Shown piece by piece: positions 1-10,543 of a stretch of 64,000 bases of DNA; position 1 is the first letter of the stretch; each line of letters opens with the position of its first letter. A program made the translations under genes and the position numbers. Under the pieces are notes generated by a model. It had not been told where the DNA came from and searched no databases. It saw only the letters and a list, made by a program, of their open reading frames with translations. The stretch lies in contig JAGPUW010000008.1 in assembly GCA_018069465.1 (NCBI GenBank), forward strand, positions 248,001-312,000, given 5' to 3'. The DNA is from Gammaproteobacteria bacterium. Lineage in GTDB: Bacteria; Pseudomonadota; Gammaproteobacteria; Pseudomonadales; Porticoccaceae.

Positions 1-139
1 TGAGCACTACATGGGAGTGAATAACACAGTTATCACCAACCTCTACATTGGGGCCAATTTGTGTCCAGGGGCCAACTTCAACGTTTTCGCCAAGTTGTGC
101 AGAGGGATCAATAATTGCTGCGGGATGTATCTTTGTCAT
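1..139 (-). CDS. lpxA: UDP-N-acetylglucosamine acyltransferase, N-terminal fragment
   Basis: The first 46 codons of LpxA, which adds a 3-hydroxyacyl chain from ACP to UDP-GlcNAc in the first step of lipid A synthesis in the cytoplasm. The start MTKIHPAAIIDPSAQLGENV and the repeating hexapeptide pattern (left-handed beta helix) are typical. The gene runs off the window edge, so the catalytic histidine and C-terminal helices are not seen. It is the last visible gene of the lpxD-fabZ-lpxA run, 65 bases after fabZ. Confidence 0.93.
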   Translation of the reverse strand, partial: MTKIHPAAIIDPSAQLGENVEVGPWTQIGPNVEVGDNCVIHSHVVL

Positions 140-204
140 ATTTTCAATTCACACCATTCAACACCCAGGTAGCGCACTTCACTTAAGCGCGCCACCCAAT
201 AAAG

Positions 205-648
205 TTACTTGGCATTATCACCCTGCAGTGCACAGAGGATAGTCGCTCGGCAAACCAGTTGATCGTCAACGTGGGCACTGCAGATAAAACGCCAGATATT
301 GCGTTTATTGGAGTCAATTTCAGCTTTCAGCATGAGGCGATCACCGGGTACAACCGGTCGCTTAAAACGCACATCGTCGGCACCGGCGAATAAATACAGG
401 GAGTTATCACCCTCCTGCTTATTGACGGAGGCAAAACCGAGTAATCCCGCAGCCTGGGCCATGGCTTCAATAATCATCACCCCGGGAAAAATAGGCCGGT
501 CGGGGAAGTGGCCGTTAAAGACCTCTTCATTGGCGGTGATGTTTTTATAGGCGAGAATGGTTTTGCCCAGCTCTATCTCCACTACCCTGTCGACCAATAA
601 AAAGGGGTAGCGGTGGGGGAGCAATTTTTTAATTTCTTCAATATCCAT
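205..648 (-). CDS. fabZ: 3-hydroxyacyl-ACP dehydratase FabZ
   Basis: Dehydrates (3R)-hydroxyacyl-ACP to trans-2-enoyl-ACP in fatty acid elongation; it competes with LpxA and LpxD for the hydroxyacyl-ACP pool. The 147-residue hot-dog protein has the catalytic stretch [20 protein letters not shown], giving His47 and Glu61 as the active pair. I chose the ATG at 648 ([16 protein letters not shown]) because it matches the family N-terminus; an in-frame start 30 bases upstream would add ten unconserved residues. It lies between lpxD and lpxA, as in most gammaproteobacteria. Confidence 0.96.
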   Translation of the reverse strand: MDIEEIKKLLPHRYPFLLVDRVVEIELGKTILAYKNITANEEVFNGHFPDRPIFPGVMIIEAMAQAAGLLGFASVNKQEGDNSLYLFAGADDVRFKRPVVPGDRLMLKAEIDSNKRNIWRFICSAHVDDQLVCRATILCALQGDNAK

Positions 649-724
649 TGAATTCCTTAGACATAAAATTCTGTACACATAAAATAGAGACTACGGTGAC
701 TTAAGGCTTCTCGCCAAGACTATT

Positions 725-1762
725 TTATTCCAGCTTATCTTTTTCGAGGCTATTTTTTTCCAGCTTTTTTAAACGTTTAGCCATATCATCGAGCTGACCA
801 AAACGTACGGCATTTCTCCGCCAAACTGGTGTTTCATACATCAATAAACCCGAGGAGTAGGAACCCGCTTTACTGGTCGATTTGGAAATAGTACAGCGCG
901 CCATCGCTACCACGCCGTCGCCCACAGAGATATGGCCAACCGCACCTGCCTGCCCTGCAAAGACGCAGTTCTTGCCTACGGTAGTGCTACCGGCAATAGC
1001 CGAGTAAGCAGCCATGGCGGTGTTTTCACCAATGTGTACGTTGTGAGCAATTTGTACGTGGTTATCGAGAATCACGCCATCGTCAATAACCGTGTTGCCG
1101 AGGGCTCCGCGATCAATCGTCGTACAGGCGCCAATTTCGACATTGTCGCCAATTTCGACACCGCCAAGCTGGTGAATTTTCACCCACTTGCCACCATCGT
1201 TGGCAAAACCAAAACCGTCGGCACCAATCACCGTGCTGCTGTGTATCACCGCATTGCGGCCAATGCTAACACCGTGATAGACACTGACATTACTGTGTAA
1301 ACGCGACCCACTGCCAATGGTAGTGTCGTTGCCAATCGAAACCCCTGGGCCGATGATAACGCCAGCGTCGATTCTCACCCGCTCACCGATGGTCGCGTGG
1401 GGGCCAATACTCACCGCATCAGCCAACACGGCGGAGCCAGCGACCACCGCCGTGGGGTGAATGCCGCTAAGGGGCTGGGCGCTGCGATCAAACCAGGCGC
1501 TAATTCGGGCATAAGCGACGTAGGGATTAGCAATAATAAGCGCGTTGCCTTGCAAGGCATCGGCAAATCGCGCATCAACGAGCACCGCACTCGCCTCAGT
1601 CGTGCCCAAATAACGTTCATAGGCCTTGCTGGCAAGAAAGCTTAACTCCCCCTCTCCCGCCTGCTCAAGGGTATTTAAACGCTGAATGCGACATGCCGGA
1701 TCACCTCGAAGCTCGGCTCCGAGGTAGTCGGCTATCTCTTGCAGACTATAAGTTGCACTCAT
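725..1762 (-). CDS. lpxD: UDP-3-O-(3-hydroxyacyl)glucosamine N-acyltransferase LpxD
   Basis: Third enzyme of lipid A synthesis, N-acylating UDP-3-O-acyl-glucosamine from acyl-ACP. The 345 residues show an N-terminal uridine-binding domain (about 1-100), a long hexapeptide-repeat beta helix (about 100-300) and a charged C-terminal helix ending in a Lys/Glu-rich segment. The catalytic histidine is His240 in the AHNVHIGEN motif. The gene starts 11 bases after the skp stop and is very probably co-transcribed with bamA-skp upstream and fabZ-lpxA downstream. Confidence 0.96.
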   Translation of the reverse strand: MSATYSLQEIADYLGAELRGDPACRIQRLNTLEQAGEGELSFLASKAYERYLGTTEASAVLVDARFADALQGNALIIANPYVAYARISAWFDRSAQPLSGIHPTAVVAGSAVLADAVSIGPHATIGERVRIDAGVIIGPGVSIGNDTTIGSGSRLHSNVSVYHGVSIGRNAVIHSSTVIGADGFGFANDGGKWVKIHQLGGVEIGDNVEIGACTTIDRGALGNTVIDDGVILDNHVQIAHNVHIGENTAMAAYSAIAGSTTVGKNCVFAGQAGAVGHISVGDGVVAMARCTISKSTSKAGSYSSGLLMYETPVWRRNAVRFGQLDDMAKRLKKLEKNSLEKDKLE

Positions 1763-1773
1763 CGAGGGGCGTC

Positions 1774-2286
1774 TTACTGCGTTTTCTTGTTCATGCGATC
1801 AACCAGCTTACCGGTCAAATCTTTTTCAGGTGTGGCTGAAATCACGGCCTCGCGCTGTAACAACAGCGTGATTTTGCCCTCTTCGACCAACTCTTTAATG
1901 GCCTCAAGTGCCTTCGGCTGTAGCTCCTGCATAATACGGTTTTGTAATTCTTTAATTTCCGCCTGCAGTTTGCGCGAGACTAGCTCCATATCGGCACGCA
2001 AATACTCCATCTTTTTCTTGTACTCAGCAGCCTGCTCCTGAGACAAGGTCATGGCTTTACCCTCGACTTCTTTTTGCAGGGCCTTCATATCGGCACCAAT
2101 ATTGTCGTACTTGGCTTGCAGAGAGGAGAACGCGGTAGCACTCTGCATTTCTTCCTGCCGCTGCTTTGCAATTTCTGTACTAAAAATAGCGCGGGCAACA
2201 TCGACAACAGCGATGTTTTCCTCTGCCACCGCAGAAAAACTCATCATACAAACCAGAACAACCAACAAGCGTTTTACACTAAACAC
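1774..2286 (-). CDS. skp: Periplasmic chaperone Skp/OmpH
   Basis: Trimeric periplasmic holdase that escorts unfolded outer-membrane proteins to the BAM complex. About 170 residues, with a signal peptide ending near SFSAVA and a long Gln/Glu/Lys-rich central region that fits the helical tentacles of the family. I prefer the GTG start at 2286 because GGGAGA lies six bases upstream; a TTG at 2304 would add six residues. It sits directly after bamA, the classic order. Confidence 0.92.
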   Translation of the reverse strand: MFSVKRLLVVLVCMMSFSAVAEENIAVVDVARAIFSTEIAKQRQEEMQSATAFSSLQAKYDNIGADMKALQKEVEGKAMTLSQEQAAEYKKKMEYLRADMELVSRKLQAEIKELQNRIMQELQPKALEAIKELVEEGKITLLLQREAVISATPEKDLTGKLVDRMNKKTQ

Positions 2287-2352
2287 ATCTACTCTCCCAT
2301 CCAAACGTTATAGAACTTTCAAAAATTATTGTTACTTTAATGAAGAGTTTAT

Positions 2353-4668
2353 TTAGAAACCCTGCCCCAGTGAAAACTGGAAAAACTCCGTCTCATCAAA
2401 CTCGCCATCGTTCATGCCCCTCGCCAGGGCCACGGTAATTGGACCGAAGCCACTGAGCCAGGTACCACCAATACCGACGGAGTAGCGCAATTCGCCAAAC
2501 TCCGGGCTAAAGCAGTTGGCCTGAGTCTGATTACAGTCAGTATCAAAAATATTACCGGCATCGACAAAAACCGCTGCCTGCACACTGCGGTTATCTTTCA
2601 TAAAGGGTACTGGGAAAATCACTTCTGCAGAGCCGGTAATCTTGACGTTGCCACCGAAGGCATCTGAATCATCAAAGCCGGGAAACGGTGTGTCCTGAGG
2701 GCCGAGAGTATTGCGCTTAAAGCCACGCACTGAGCCAAAGCCGCCACCGTAATAGTTCTTGAAAAAGGGCAGGCGATCGGTGTCACCCAAACCAATGCCA
2801 TAACCGAGGTCCGTTTTTAAATGCAGGGTTAAACTGCGCGTGATGGGGTGGAAGTACTGGCCAGAATAACTGAATTTCAGGTATTCCATATCGCCAATTG
2901 GCGTAGAAAATTCAACACCGGCCCGCTGCGATGCCCCCCGAGTTGCCAATACCCCTCGGTTCAAGGTGGACTGTGACCAATTTAAAGTACTGGTAATCAT
3001 CTTGTAGTTGTCGCCGTTATCACGGATAAACTGCAGGATTTCCAGGGTTGGAAACAAGCCCACATCAAGCTCTAGCTGCTCATAACCAAAGCCGAGGCTA
3101 ATGCGTGACGTTTCTGAAAGTGGGTAACCAAAGTTGACACTGGTACTCAAACTGTCCGTTGTGTAGTCAGCGACATCGAACTCGCCGTAGTCAGTCGATG
3201 TAAACGCGAGACGATAGCCGGCACTGACACCATCTTTGGTGAAGTAGGGGTTGTTAAAAGATAGTGATGCGCTATCTCGGTAAGTACTACTACTGAGCCC
3301 CAAAGTGACCGAGTTGCCCGTTCCGAAAAAGTTGCTCTCCGAAATATTACCACCGAGGATGATGCCCGAACCCTGAGCGACGCCGAGGCTGGCGCCAACA
3401 CTGCCCGATGGCTGCTCTTCAACGGTATAAAAAACATCGAGCTGGTCGTCGGTGCCCGGCACTTCTCGGGTCTCCATATCGACCTGTTTGAAATAACTCA
3501 AACGCTCAAGCCTGACTTTGGATCGCTCCAGCAAAGAGTTTGACGCCGAGGCCCCTTCCATCTGACGCATTTCGCGGCGCAGCACTTCGTCATCGGTTTT
3601 GGTGTTGCCGCGAAACTCAATGCGCCTGACGTAGGAGCGCTTTCCGGGCGTTACAAAATAGGTGATCTTTGCGGTCTTCTCTTCTTCGTCAATGTCTGGA
3701 TAGGCTTCCACTTCTGCAAAGGTGTAACCGTCAGCGCCCAGGCGGCGAATCATGATATCCGTTGTCGAGGTCATTAAGCTTTGGGAGAAGGTCATACCCG
3801 GACGCGTTAGAATCAACAGCCGGACAAATTTTTCGGGAAGGATCAACTCGCCGGCGAGTTCGACCTCACTAACAGTGTAAACATCACCCTCGCTGATATT
3901 AACGGTGACAAATACCGCGTCCCGGTCGGGGCTGATCGTCACTTGTGTCGAGTCAATGGCAAACTGTAGATAGCCCCGATCCAGATACCAGGATTCCAGT
4001 CGCTCGAGATCACCGGAGAGCTTTTCACGGGAATACTTGTCGTCGCTAAAAATCCAGGACAGCATGCCGGTGGTTTTTAATTCAAAGAGCCCCAGAAGCG
4101 CTTCGTCATCAAACACCTGATTACCGACGACATTAATATGTTTGATCGAGGCAACTTTGCCCTCGTCAATGGTCAGATTGACAGCCACCCGATTGCGTGG
4201 CAGAACTTCAATTTCGGAGATGACCGTCGCACCGTAGCGGCCCTGGCTGACATATTGGCGACGCAGCTCACTGCTCATCCCCTCCAGCACTGTCTGTCGA
4301 AATATCTGCCCCTCAGCCAAACCCGAATCGCGTAGGGCATTGAGCAGATCGGGGGTTTCTATCGCCTTGTTGCCATCAATATTAATCTCGGCAACCGCAG
4401 GGCGCTCCTTGAGACTAACAACCAGCACTTTACCCTCGCGGGCAACGCTAATGTCATCAAAGTATCCGCTTTTAAACAGGGTCCGCACCGCAACGCGGAT
4501 ACCCTCGTCATCGATAAGATCACCAGCATGGACCGGCAGTGAGGCGAATACTGTTCCCGCTGACACCCGCTGCAGGCCGTCAAGGCGGATATCCTCGATT
4601 TGAAAAACCTCGGCGGAAGCGAATACAGGGCACAGGCAAAGCAACAACGGCAGAAAAAGTCGTTTCAT
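2353..4668 (-). CDS. bamA: Outer membrane protein assembly factor BamA
   Basis: Central Omp85 protein of the BAM complex, which folds and inserts beta-barrel proteins into the outer membrane. The 771 residues begin with a signal peptide (MKRLFLPLLLCLCPVFASA), followed by five POTRA domains (about 22-425) and a 16-strand barrel. The barrel carries the VRGF form of the Omp85 signature in FGSVRGFKRNTLGPQ and ends in aromatic Phe (SLGQGF), the usual C-terminal insertion signal. It lies between rseP and skp in the conserved envelope cluster. Confidence 0.97.
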   Translation of the reverse strand: MKRLFLPLLLCLCPVFASAEVFQIEDIRLDGLQRVSAGTVFASLPVHAGDLIDDEGIRVAVRTLFKSGYFDDISVAREGKVLVVSLKERPAVAEINIDGNKAIETPDLLNALRDSGLAEGQIFRQTVLEGMSSELRRQYVSQGRYGATVISEIEVLPRNRVAVNLTIDEGKVASIKHINVVGNQVFDDEALLGLFELKTTGMLSWIFSDDKYSREKLSGDLERLESWYLDRGYLQFAIDSTQVTISPDRDAVFVTVNISEGDVYTVSEVELAGELILPEKFVRLLILTRPGMTFSQSLMTSTTDIMIRRLGADGYTFAEVEAYPDIDEEEKTAKITYFVTPGKRSYVRRIEFRGNTKTDDEVLRREMRQMEGASASNSLLERSKVRLERLSYFKQVDMETREVPGTDDQLDVFYTVEEQPSGSVGASLGVAQGSGIILGGNISESNFFGTGNSVTLGLSSSTYRDSASLSFNNPYFTKDGVSAGYRLAFTSTDYGEFDVADYTTDSLSTSVNFGYPLSETSRISLGFGYEQLELDVGLFPTLEILQFIRDNGDNYKMITSTLNWSQSTLNRGVLATRGASQRAGVEFSTPIGDMEYLKFSYSGQYFHPITRSLTLHLKTDLGYGIGLGDTDRLPFFKNYYGGGFGSVRGFKRNTLGPQDTPFPGFDDSDAFGGNVKITGSAEVIFPVPFMKDNRSVQAAVFVDAGNIFDTDCNQTQANCFSPEFGELRYSVGIGGTWLSGFGPITVALARGMNDGEFDETEFFQFSLGQGF

Positions 4669-4710
4669 GGACGCGTAGGATAACTCTTGTTGTTAGTTTA
4701 GTTTATCGAC

Positions 4711-6063
4711 TCAAAGCCGTAGCAGGTCATTGTATAGTGCCAGCACCATCAAACCAATAATTAAGAACAATCCTATTTGTTGTCCAGCTTGCTGAAAGCG
4801 CAGAGAGACGGGGCTGCCCTTTATTGCCTCGACCGCATAATAGAGTAAGTGGCCACCATCGAGCACCGGTACCGGCAGCAGGTTGAGCACCCCGAGGCTG
4901 ACACTGAGCAGGGCCATAAACTGTAAAAAGGCCACCAGCCCGTATTCTGCTGAGGTACTCGCCACCTTGGCAATCGTAATCGGGCCACTTAAATGCTCAA
5001 CCGAAAGAGCGCCGGTGAGCATTTTGCCTATCGAGTTAAAAATCATCTGCGCTGTCGAGCCGGTTTGCGACAGCCCTTTCATAAAGGCACCACCCGGGCC
5101 ATAGCGCGTTTCGCGGAAGAAGTCCTCCGGCCACTCGGGTGCCACCACGCTCATGCCCACCTGGCCAAAAACCTCACCGTCGCGCTCGACACGGCGCGGC
5201 GTCACGCTGAGTTCAAGGGTTTGCCCATCGCGCTCGACAACGGCGGCAATGGCCTGCTCGGGTCTTGCGCGCACATGCTCCACCCAGGCGTACCAGTCGA
5301 CCATATTGACACCATCGGCAGACAAGAGCAGATCGCCACTGAGAAACCCGGCCTGCTCAGACGCGCCATCGGGCGTAATTACATCCACCAGCGGCAATGC
5401 TAGCGGCCGGTAAAGCTCGATGCCAATACTGCCAATGGGGTCGGGCACTTTGGCGTCGATCTGCCAACCCGCTAGAGAAGCCACACTGGAGTACTGCAGG
5501 TTGGAGTCGGCATAGGACACGGTAAAGCGGATGTCACCGTCATCACCAATACGATGCACCAGCCGCTCGCCAAGGGTTTGCCAGGTAGGTGTCGGCTCGC
5601 CGTCGATCGAGAGAATTTCCTGTCCCGCCTCCAAACCCGCCGCTTCGGCAATGGAACCGGGCACAACCTCGCCTATCACCGGTGCGACACCCTGCACACC
5701 GAGCATATAAACCACCCAGTAGAGCAGCACAGCGAGGATAAAATTGGCGATCGGCCCCGCCGCTACTGTCGCCATTCTTTGCCCGACCGACTTGCGATTA
5801 AAGGCGTAGGGAGCGTCGGCCTCACTAACATCGCCCTCGCGCTCGTCCAGCATTTTCACATAGCCACCGAGGGGCAAGAGAGCGATGACAAACTCGGTAT
5901 CGTGGCGGTCGCGCCAGCGCAGCAAGGGCGTGCCAAAACCGATGGAGAAGCGCAGCACTTTAATACCGCAGCGTCGAGCCACCCAAAAGTGTCCAAACTC
6001 GTGAAAGGTCACCAGCACACCGAGTACGATAAGGGTGTAAAAAACCATTTGTAAAAATGCCAT
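4711..6063 (-). CDS. rseP: Site-2 zinc metalloprotease RseP
   Basis: Inner-membrane intramembrane protease that cuts anti-sigma factor RseA after DegS, releasing sigma-E during envelope stress; it also clears remnant signal peptides. The 450 residues have the zinc motif HEFGH (His21-His25) in the first membrane segment, two central PDZ domains (about 110-300), and the third ligand motif LLPVPVLDGG with Asp402 near the C-terminus. Its place between dxr and bamA matches other gammaproteobacteria. Confidence 0.96.
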   Translation of the reverse strand: MAFLQMVFYTLIVLGVLVTFHEFGHFWVARRCGIKVLRFSIGFGTPLLRWRDRHDTEFVIALLPLGGYVKMLDEREGDVSEADAPYAFNRKSVGQRMATVAAGPIANFILAVLLYWVVYMLGVQGVAPVIGEVVPGSIAEAAGLEAGQEILSIDGEPTPTWQTLGERLVHRIGDDGDIRFTVSYADSNLQYSSVASLAGWQIDAKVPDPIGSIGIELYRPLALPLVDVITPDGASEQAGFLSGDLLLSADGVNMVDWYAWVEHVRARPEQAIAAVVERDGQTLELSVTPRRVERDGEVFGQVGMSVVAPEWPEDFFRETRYGPGGAFMKGLSQTGSTAQMIFNSIGKMLTGALSVEHLSGPITIAKVASTSAEYGLVAFLQFMALLSVSLGVLNLLPVPVLDGGHLLYYAVEAIKGSPVSLRFQQAGQQIGLFLIIGLMVLALYNDLLRL

Positions 6064-6104
6064 ATAACGCGTTCTCGTGTTGTTTTAGCCCGCTGCCCAG
6101 AGGG

Positions 6105-7292
6105 CTATAATGTTGGTACTTGTTGGCTGATCACCTGTTGCGCCATCGCCCGGGCACGCTTATCAGCCTCTTGGACTGCAGCGAGCTCGCGAGGTTCAGC
6201 CAGTGGCCAAGCCTGCATCACCCTGTCGACCACTTCGGCAATACGGGTAAAGCCGATAGTTTCATTCAAAAAGGCCTCGACCGCCACCTCATTGGCCGCA
6301 TTCAGTGCCGCTGGCGCATCGCCGCGACTAGTGGCAGCGGCTCGCGCTAGGCCCAATGCGGGAAAACGCTGCTCATCCGGCGCCTCAAAATTGAGGCTGG
6401 CAATACGAATAAGATCGAGGGAGCTGACACCGGACTCAATCCGCTCCGGCCAGGCCAGAGCGTGGGCAATGGGCGTGCGCATATCGGGATTGCCGAGCTG
6501 GGCCAGCACCGAACCGTCTTTATATTCCACCAGCGAATGGATAATACTTTGCGGATGAATAACGATATCGATATCACTGGCATCCACGGCAAACAACCAA
6601 CTGGCCTCTATCAGCTCCAGCCCCTTGTTCATCATGGTCGCCGAATCGACGGATATTTTGCGGCCCATTGCCCAGTTGGGATGGGCACAGGCCTGATCCG
6701 GCGTCATTGCCGCCAGTTCGGACAATGGTGTGGTTCGAAAGGGGCCACCGGAAGCCGAGAGTAATAAACGGCGCACACCGGCCTTTTCACGCCCGCTATA
6801 GTCCGCCGGCAGGCATTGAAAAATAGCATTGTGCTCACTGTCGATGGGCAGCAAAGTGGCCTTTGCCCGCACCACCTCATCCATAAACAAGTGCCCCGCC
6901 ATCACCAGCGCTTCTTTATTGGCCAGTAAAACTTTTTTACCCGCTTGCACCGCTGCCAGCGTCGGCAACAAGCCAGCTGCACCGACAATGGCCGCCATCA
7001 CCGTGTCGACCTCTTCGTGGGCAGCGACCAGAGCCAGGCCCTCTTCCCCCCACAACACCTCGATATCGCTGGCGACCAAAGTGCGCAACTGCTCAGCGGC
7101 CGCTTGCGAACCCAGCACCGCATAACGCGGATGAAATTGTTGACACTGCAGGGCAAGCTCTTTAACCCGCTGTTTGGCAGTCAAAGCAAAAACCTGGAAC
7201 TGCTGCGGATGCCGCGCAAGGACATCAAGAGTGCTAACACCAATCGACCCGGTCGAGCCGAGAATAGTCAGTTTTTGTATTGGCAAATTCAT
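6105..7292 (-). CDS. dxr: 1-deoxy-D-xylulose-5-phosphate reductoisomerase
   Basis: Converts DXP to 2-C-methylerythritol 4-phosphate with NADPH, the committed step of the MEP isoprenoid pathway. The 395-residue protein has the NADPH loop GSTGSIG at residues 12-18, the metal-binding [10 protein letters not shown] segment and the [20 protein letters not shown] active-site loop. The ATG at 7292 gives the family-like start [18 protein letters not shown]; an upstream in-frame start would add 18 unconserved residues. It feeds UppS two genes upstream. Confidence 0.96.
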   Translation of the reverse strand: MNLPIQKLTILGSTGSIGVSTLDVLARHPQQFQVFALTAKQRVKELALQCQQFHPRYAVLGSQAAAEQLRTLVASDIEVLWGEEGLALVAAHEEVDTVMAAIVGAAGLLPTLAAVQAGKKVLLANKEALVMAGHLFMDEVVRAKATLLPIDSEHNAIFQCLPADYSGREKAGVRRLLLSASGGPFRTTPLSELAAMTPDQACAHPNWAMGRKISVDSATMMNKGLELIEASWLFAVDASDIDIVIHPQSIIHSLVEYKDGSVLAQLGNPDMRTPIAHALAWPERIESGVSSLDLIRIASLNFEAPDEQRFPALGLARAAATSRGDAPAALNAANEVAVEAFLNETIGFTRIAEVVDRVMQAWPLAEPRELAAVQEADKRARAMAQQVISQQVPTL

Positions 7293-7430
7293 AACAGGAT
7301 TAATTTTCGACCGCGTGAGTGATAAACAATGGCGGATTGTTGGCAATTAGCCCGCCATACCGACGACATTATTCCAGGGCTTATTTAACAAAGGGCCATT
7401 GAGAAAAAAGAAGTTGAGTCAAGGCAGCGT

Positions 7431-8270
7431 TTAGAGGCGATGGTACAGCAGAGACAAGACCAGACTGAACACGGGCAAGGCAGCGGTAAGACCGTCAATG
7501 CGATCCAGCACACCACCGTGACCGGGCAAAATAGTGCCGCTGTCCTTCACTCCGCGCTGGCGCTTGATCATGCTTTCCAGCAGATCGCCCAGTACCGATG
7601 CCAGGCCTGTCACCATCGCCAAAGCCAACCACAAGCCCAAGCGAGGCAGCTCAACATCCATAAACCAGGCGCTGGCAGCCACTACGATAATGATCGCCAA
7701 CTGGCCACCGAGCAGGCCCTCCCAGGTTTTACCCGGACTCACTTTGGGTGCCAACTTGGTACGACCAATGGCGCGGCCCACAAAATAACCACCGATATCA
7801 GCCAGGGCAACCAACAGCACAACGGCCAGGACTAACGTTGGCCCCTCGGCCAAAGACATAAGACCAGCGATGGCCAGGCCCATGGGCAGCAGCACCAACA
7901 GGCCCATCAATAGACAGATCCAGCGCCTGCCCCAAAGAATCGCGCTGCTGGGATAGCTTTGCACCCAAAGGATGGCGATAGCCCACCAGGTGCAGGCAAT
8001 AAGTAGTAAAAAACGGGGCTTTTCAGCGAGTAGAATATCCTGTTCATAACCGAGGTAGGTGGCTAAAGCGCCACCGATGGCCACTACAACAAGCATATAA
8101 AGCCCACGTACAGCGGGGCTCTCAAGGCCGGCCAGATGACTCCATTCCCAGGCGGCATAGGCCAGCACCACGGCCATTAGCGAAATAAAGCCCAGGGCAG
8201 GTAGCGCAAACAAAGCAGTAAGAAAACTAATAGCCAGAACCAGGCCGGTGATAACCCGCTGTTTTAGCAT
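7431..8270 (-). CDS. cdsA: Phosphatidate cytidylyltransferase CdsA
   Basis: Makes CDP-diacylglycerol from CTP and phosphatidic acid, the branch point of phospholipid synthesis, in the inner membrane. The 279 residues contain about eight hydrophobic segments and the CdsA signature near the C-terminus: KRQRGVKDSGTILPGHGG followed by VLDR. Its ATG overlaps the uppS stop codon by one base (TAATG), which implies translational coupling. Confidence 0.96.
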   Translation of the reverse strand: MLKQRVITGLVLAISFLTALFALPALGFISLMAVVLAYAAWEWSHLAGLESPAVRGLYMLVVVAIGGALATYLGYEQDILLAEKPRFLLLIACTWWAIAILWVQSYPSSAILWGRRWICLLMGLLVLLPMGLAIAGLMSLAEGPTLVLAVVLLVALADIGGYFVGRAIGRTKLAPKVSPGKTWEGLLGGQLAIIIVVAASAWFMDVELPRLGLWLALAMVTGLASVLGDLLESMIKRQRGVKDSGTILPGHGGVLDRIDGLTAALPVFSLVLSLLYHRL

Positions 8271-9061
8271 TAAGCGCTCACTCGCTCCCGAGTCGGCTCA
8301 AGCTGTCGATCGTCCTCTGCATCAGTCGCTTGCTCCTGACTTAAGCCAAACCGGCGCTGACGCTGGAAATAGGCAGCGGCGGCATCGTCAAAGGCCGAGG
8401 CGTCAAAATCGGGCCAGTAGCAATCGGCAAAATACAACTCGCTGTAAGCCAGCTGCCAAAGTAAAAAGTTACTGATTCTTTGCTCGCCGGCCGTTCTTAT
8501 GCACAAGTCGGGTTGGGGAAGGTCACCAAGGCAGAGTGTTTTTGCAAACACCTCTTCGTCGATAGCATCAACTGCCAAAGAGCCATCCACGGCCTGCTGT
8601 GCCAATTTTCGCGTCGCCGCGACGATATCCCAGCGACCACCGTAATCGACGGCCAGCACCAGTGTCATTTCAGTATTATTGAGTGTTAGCGCCTCGGCGT
8701 CGGCAATGCGCTTTTGCAAACGCGAACTGAAGCGCTCGCGCTCACCAATCACTCGCAAACGAATGCCGCGCTCATGGAGGGCTTTAGCTTCTTTTTTGAT
8801 GTAGGTGGAAAACAGTGTCATTAAGGCACTGACTTCAAGCGCGGGTCGCTGCCAGTTTTCGCTGCTGAAAGCAAACAAGGTGAGCACTTCAACACGGTGG
8901 CGCCGGCAGCTTTCTATCATGTCGCGGACGCGTTCGACACCGGCTCGATGACCCTCGTGGCCGGGCAAACCGCGAGCTTTAGCCCAGCGATTATTGCCGT
9001 CCATAATCACCGCAACATGTTTGAGTGGCTGGGCACTATCACCGGCCAAAGATTCCGCCAT
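8270..9061 (-). CDS. uppS: Undecaprenyl diphosphate synthase (cis-prenyltransferase)
   Basis: Condenses isopentenyl diphosphate units onto farnesyl diphosphate to make C55-PP, the lipid carrier for peptidoglycan and O-antigen. The 263 residues begin with the diagnostic HVAVIMDGNNRWAKARG, with catalytic Asp21, and include the RTAGEQRISNFLLWQLAYSE motif that binds the pyrophosphate. The C-terminal 20 residues are polar and variable. It overlaps cdsA by one base and follows frr by 71 bases. Confidence 0.96.
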   Translation of the reverse strand: MAESLAGDSAQPLKHVAVIMDGNNRWAKARGLPGHEGHRAGVERVRDMIESCRRHRVEVLTLFAFSSENWQRPALEVSALMTLFSTYIKKEAKALHERGIRLRVIGERERFSSRLQKRIADAEALTLNNTEMTLVLAVDYGGRWDIVAATRKLAQQAVDGSLAVDAIDEEVFAKTLCLGDLPQPDLCIRTAGEQRISNFLLWQLAYSELYFADCYWPDFDASAFDDAAAAYFQRQRRFGLSQEQATDAEDDRQLEPTRERVSA

Positions 9062-9132
9062 ACTCTGCTTTCCTAGATGTTTTCCCGGAACTTCCTTGCC
9101 GGATCTTCCCTATTGAGTATTTAAAAAGGTTC

Positions 9133-9690
9133 CTAGATTTCCATCAGGTCTTTTTCTTTTACCGCCAGCATATCATCCATTTGCTTGATGGAACTGTCCG
9201 TTATTTTCTGCACATCATCCTGAGCGCGACGCTCCTCATCCTCGGAAATGTCCTTTTCTTTTAATAAGTCTTTTATGTCAGACAGTACATCGCGACGAAT
9301 ATTGCGCGCCGACACACGCGAGTTTTCCACTTCCTTACGGGCCTGGCGAATAAAGCCTTTGCGCGTCTCCTCGGTGAGAGCCGGCATGGGAATGCGTATC
9401 ACTTCACCGGCGCTGGAAGGGTTGAGACCCAGTCCAGCGTTGATAATGGCGCGCTCGACGTCCTGAACAATATTCTTTTCCCATGGGGTCACCGCCAAAG
9501 TCCGCGCATCGGCAACGGAAATATTCGCCACCTGGCTCAGTGGTGTTTCACTACCGTAGTAGGAAACCCTGACCCCTTCGAGAATGCTTGGGTGAGCGCG
9601 ACCGGTGCGCACTTTATTCAGCGCGTGTCCCAGCGCCTCAACCGTCTTGCCCATGCGCTGCTGAGCATCTTCCTTCAATTCATTAATCAT
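9133..9690 (-). CDS. frr: Ribosome recycling factor
   Basis: With EF-G, splits the post-termination 70S ribosome so that subunits are reused. The 185-residue length is exactly typical. The sequence is helical and charged, with the conserved [20 protein letters not shown] segment and VKEKDLMEI at the C-terminus. A good GGAG Shine-Dalgarno lies about ten bases before the ATG. It follows pyrH, the standard order. Confidence 0.97.
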   Translation of the reverse strand: MINELKEDAQQRMGKTVEALGHALNKVRTGRAHPSILEGVRVSYYGSETPLSQVANISVADARTLAVTPWEKNIVQDVERAIINAGLGLNPSSAGEVIRIPMPALTEETRKGFIRQARKEVENSRVSARNIRRDVLSDIKDLLKEKDISEDEERRAQDDVQKITDSSIKQMDDMLAVKEKDLMEI

Positions 9691-9765
9691 AATCAGTTTT
9701 CTCCTCGTTGATCTGTTTAAAGCGGCCTTACTGGGAAGCGTCCTGCTTGACAGTCACTTTACGGA

Positions 9766-10518
9766 TCATGCTTCCTCGATCAATGTCCCTTCTTCACCGC
9801 CCACTACCACATTCAACAGAGCACCGGGCTTGGACATTCTAAATACTCGCACCGGCATGTGATGCTCACGGCACAGGCAGATTGCCGTCAAGTCCATCAC
9901 TGCCAGCTTTTTATCCAGTACTTCATCGTAACTCAAGCGCGAATACAGGGTCGCATCCGCTACTTTCATTGGATCGGCAGAGTAAACACCATCCACTTTA
10001 GTCGCTTTAAGCACCAGCTCGGCATCAATTTCGATACCGCGCAAACAGGCTGCCGAATCTGTTGTAAATAGCGGATTGCCGGTGCCAGCACTGAAGATGA
10101 CCACGTCACCCGATGATAAATAGCGCAGGGCGCGACGTCGGTCGTAATGCTCGACCACGCCGCTCATGGGGATCGCCGACATCACTCGCGCTGAAATATT
10201 ATGGCGATCGAGGGCGTCACGCATTGCCAGGCCGTTCATCACCGTGGCCAACATGCCCATGTGATCACCCGTCACCCGCTCCATACCGGCGGCACTGAGT
10301 GCGGCGCCGCGGAACAAATTGCCACCGCCAATCACCAGACCGACTTGTACGCCAATACCGACCAACTGACCAATCTCTAACGCCATGCGGTCTAGCACCT
10401 TTGGGTCGATGCCAAAATTGCCATCGCCCATTAGTTCTTCACCGCTGAGTTTGAGCAGGATGCGTTTGTACTTTTTATCTTTACCCAGATTACTCGTCGG
10501 CATGCGGCTACCCATCAT
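9766..10518 (-). CDS. pyrH: UMP kinase
   Basis: Phosphorylates UMP to UDP with ATP in pyrimidine synthesis; the bacterial enzyme is hexameric and GTP-activated, and it belongs to the amino-acid kinase fold. The sequence shows [12 protein letters not shown] and the glycine-rich [11 protein letters not shown] loop, and ends with [12 protein letters not shown]. Three in-frame ATGs (10518, 10515, 10503) compete as starts, with no clear Shine-Dalgarno to decide; the last gives [14 protein letters not shown]. Confidence 0.96.
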   Translation of the reverse strand: MMGSRMPTSNLGKDKKYKRILLKLSGEELMGDGNFGIDPKVLDRMALEIGQLVGIGVQVGLVIGGGNLFRGAALSAAGMERVTGDHMGMLATVMNGLAMRDALDRHNISARVMSAIPMSGVVEHYDRRRALRYLSSGDVVIFSAGTGNPLFTTDSAACLRGIEIDAELVLKATKVDGVYSADPMKVADATLYSRLSYDEVLDKKLAVMDLTAICLCREHHMPVRVFRMSKPGALLNVVVGGEEGTLIEEA

Positions 10519-10543
10519 TAAGCGATTGATATAAAACGATTAC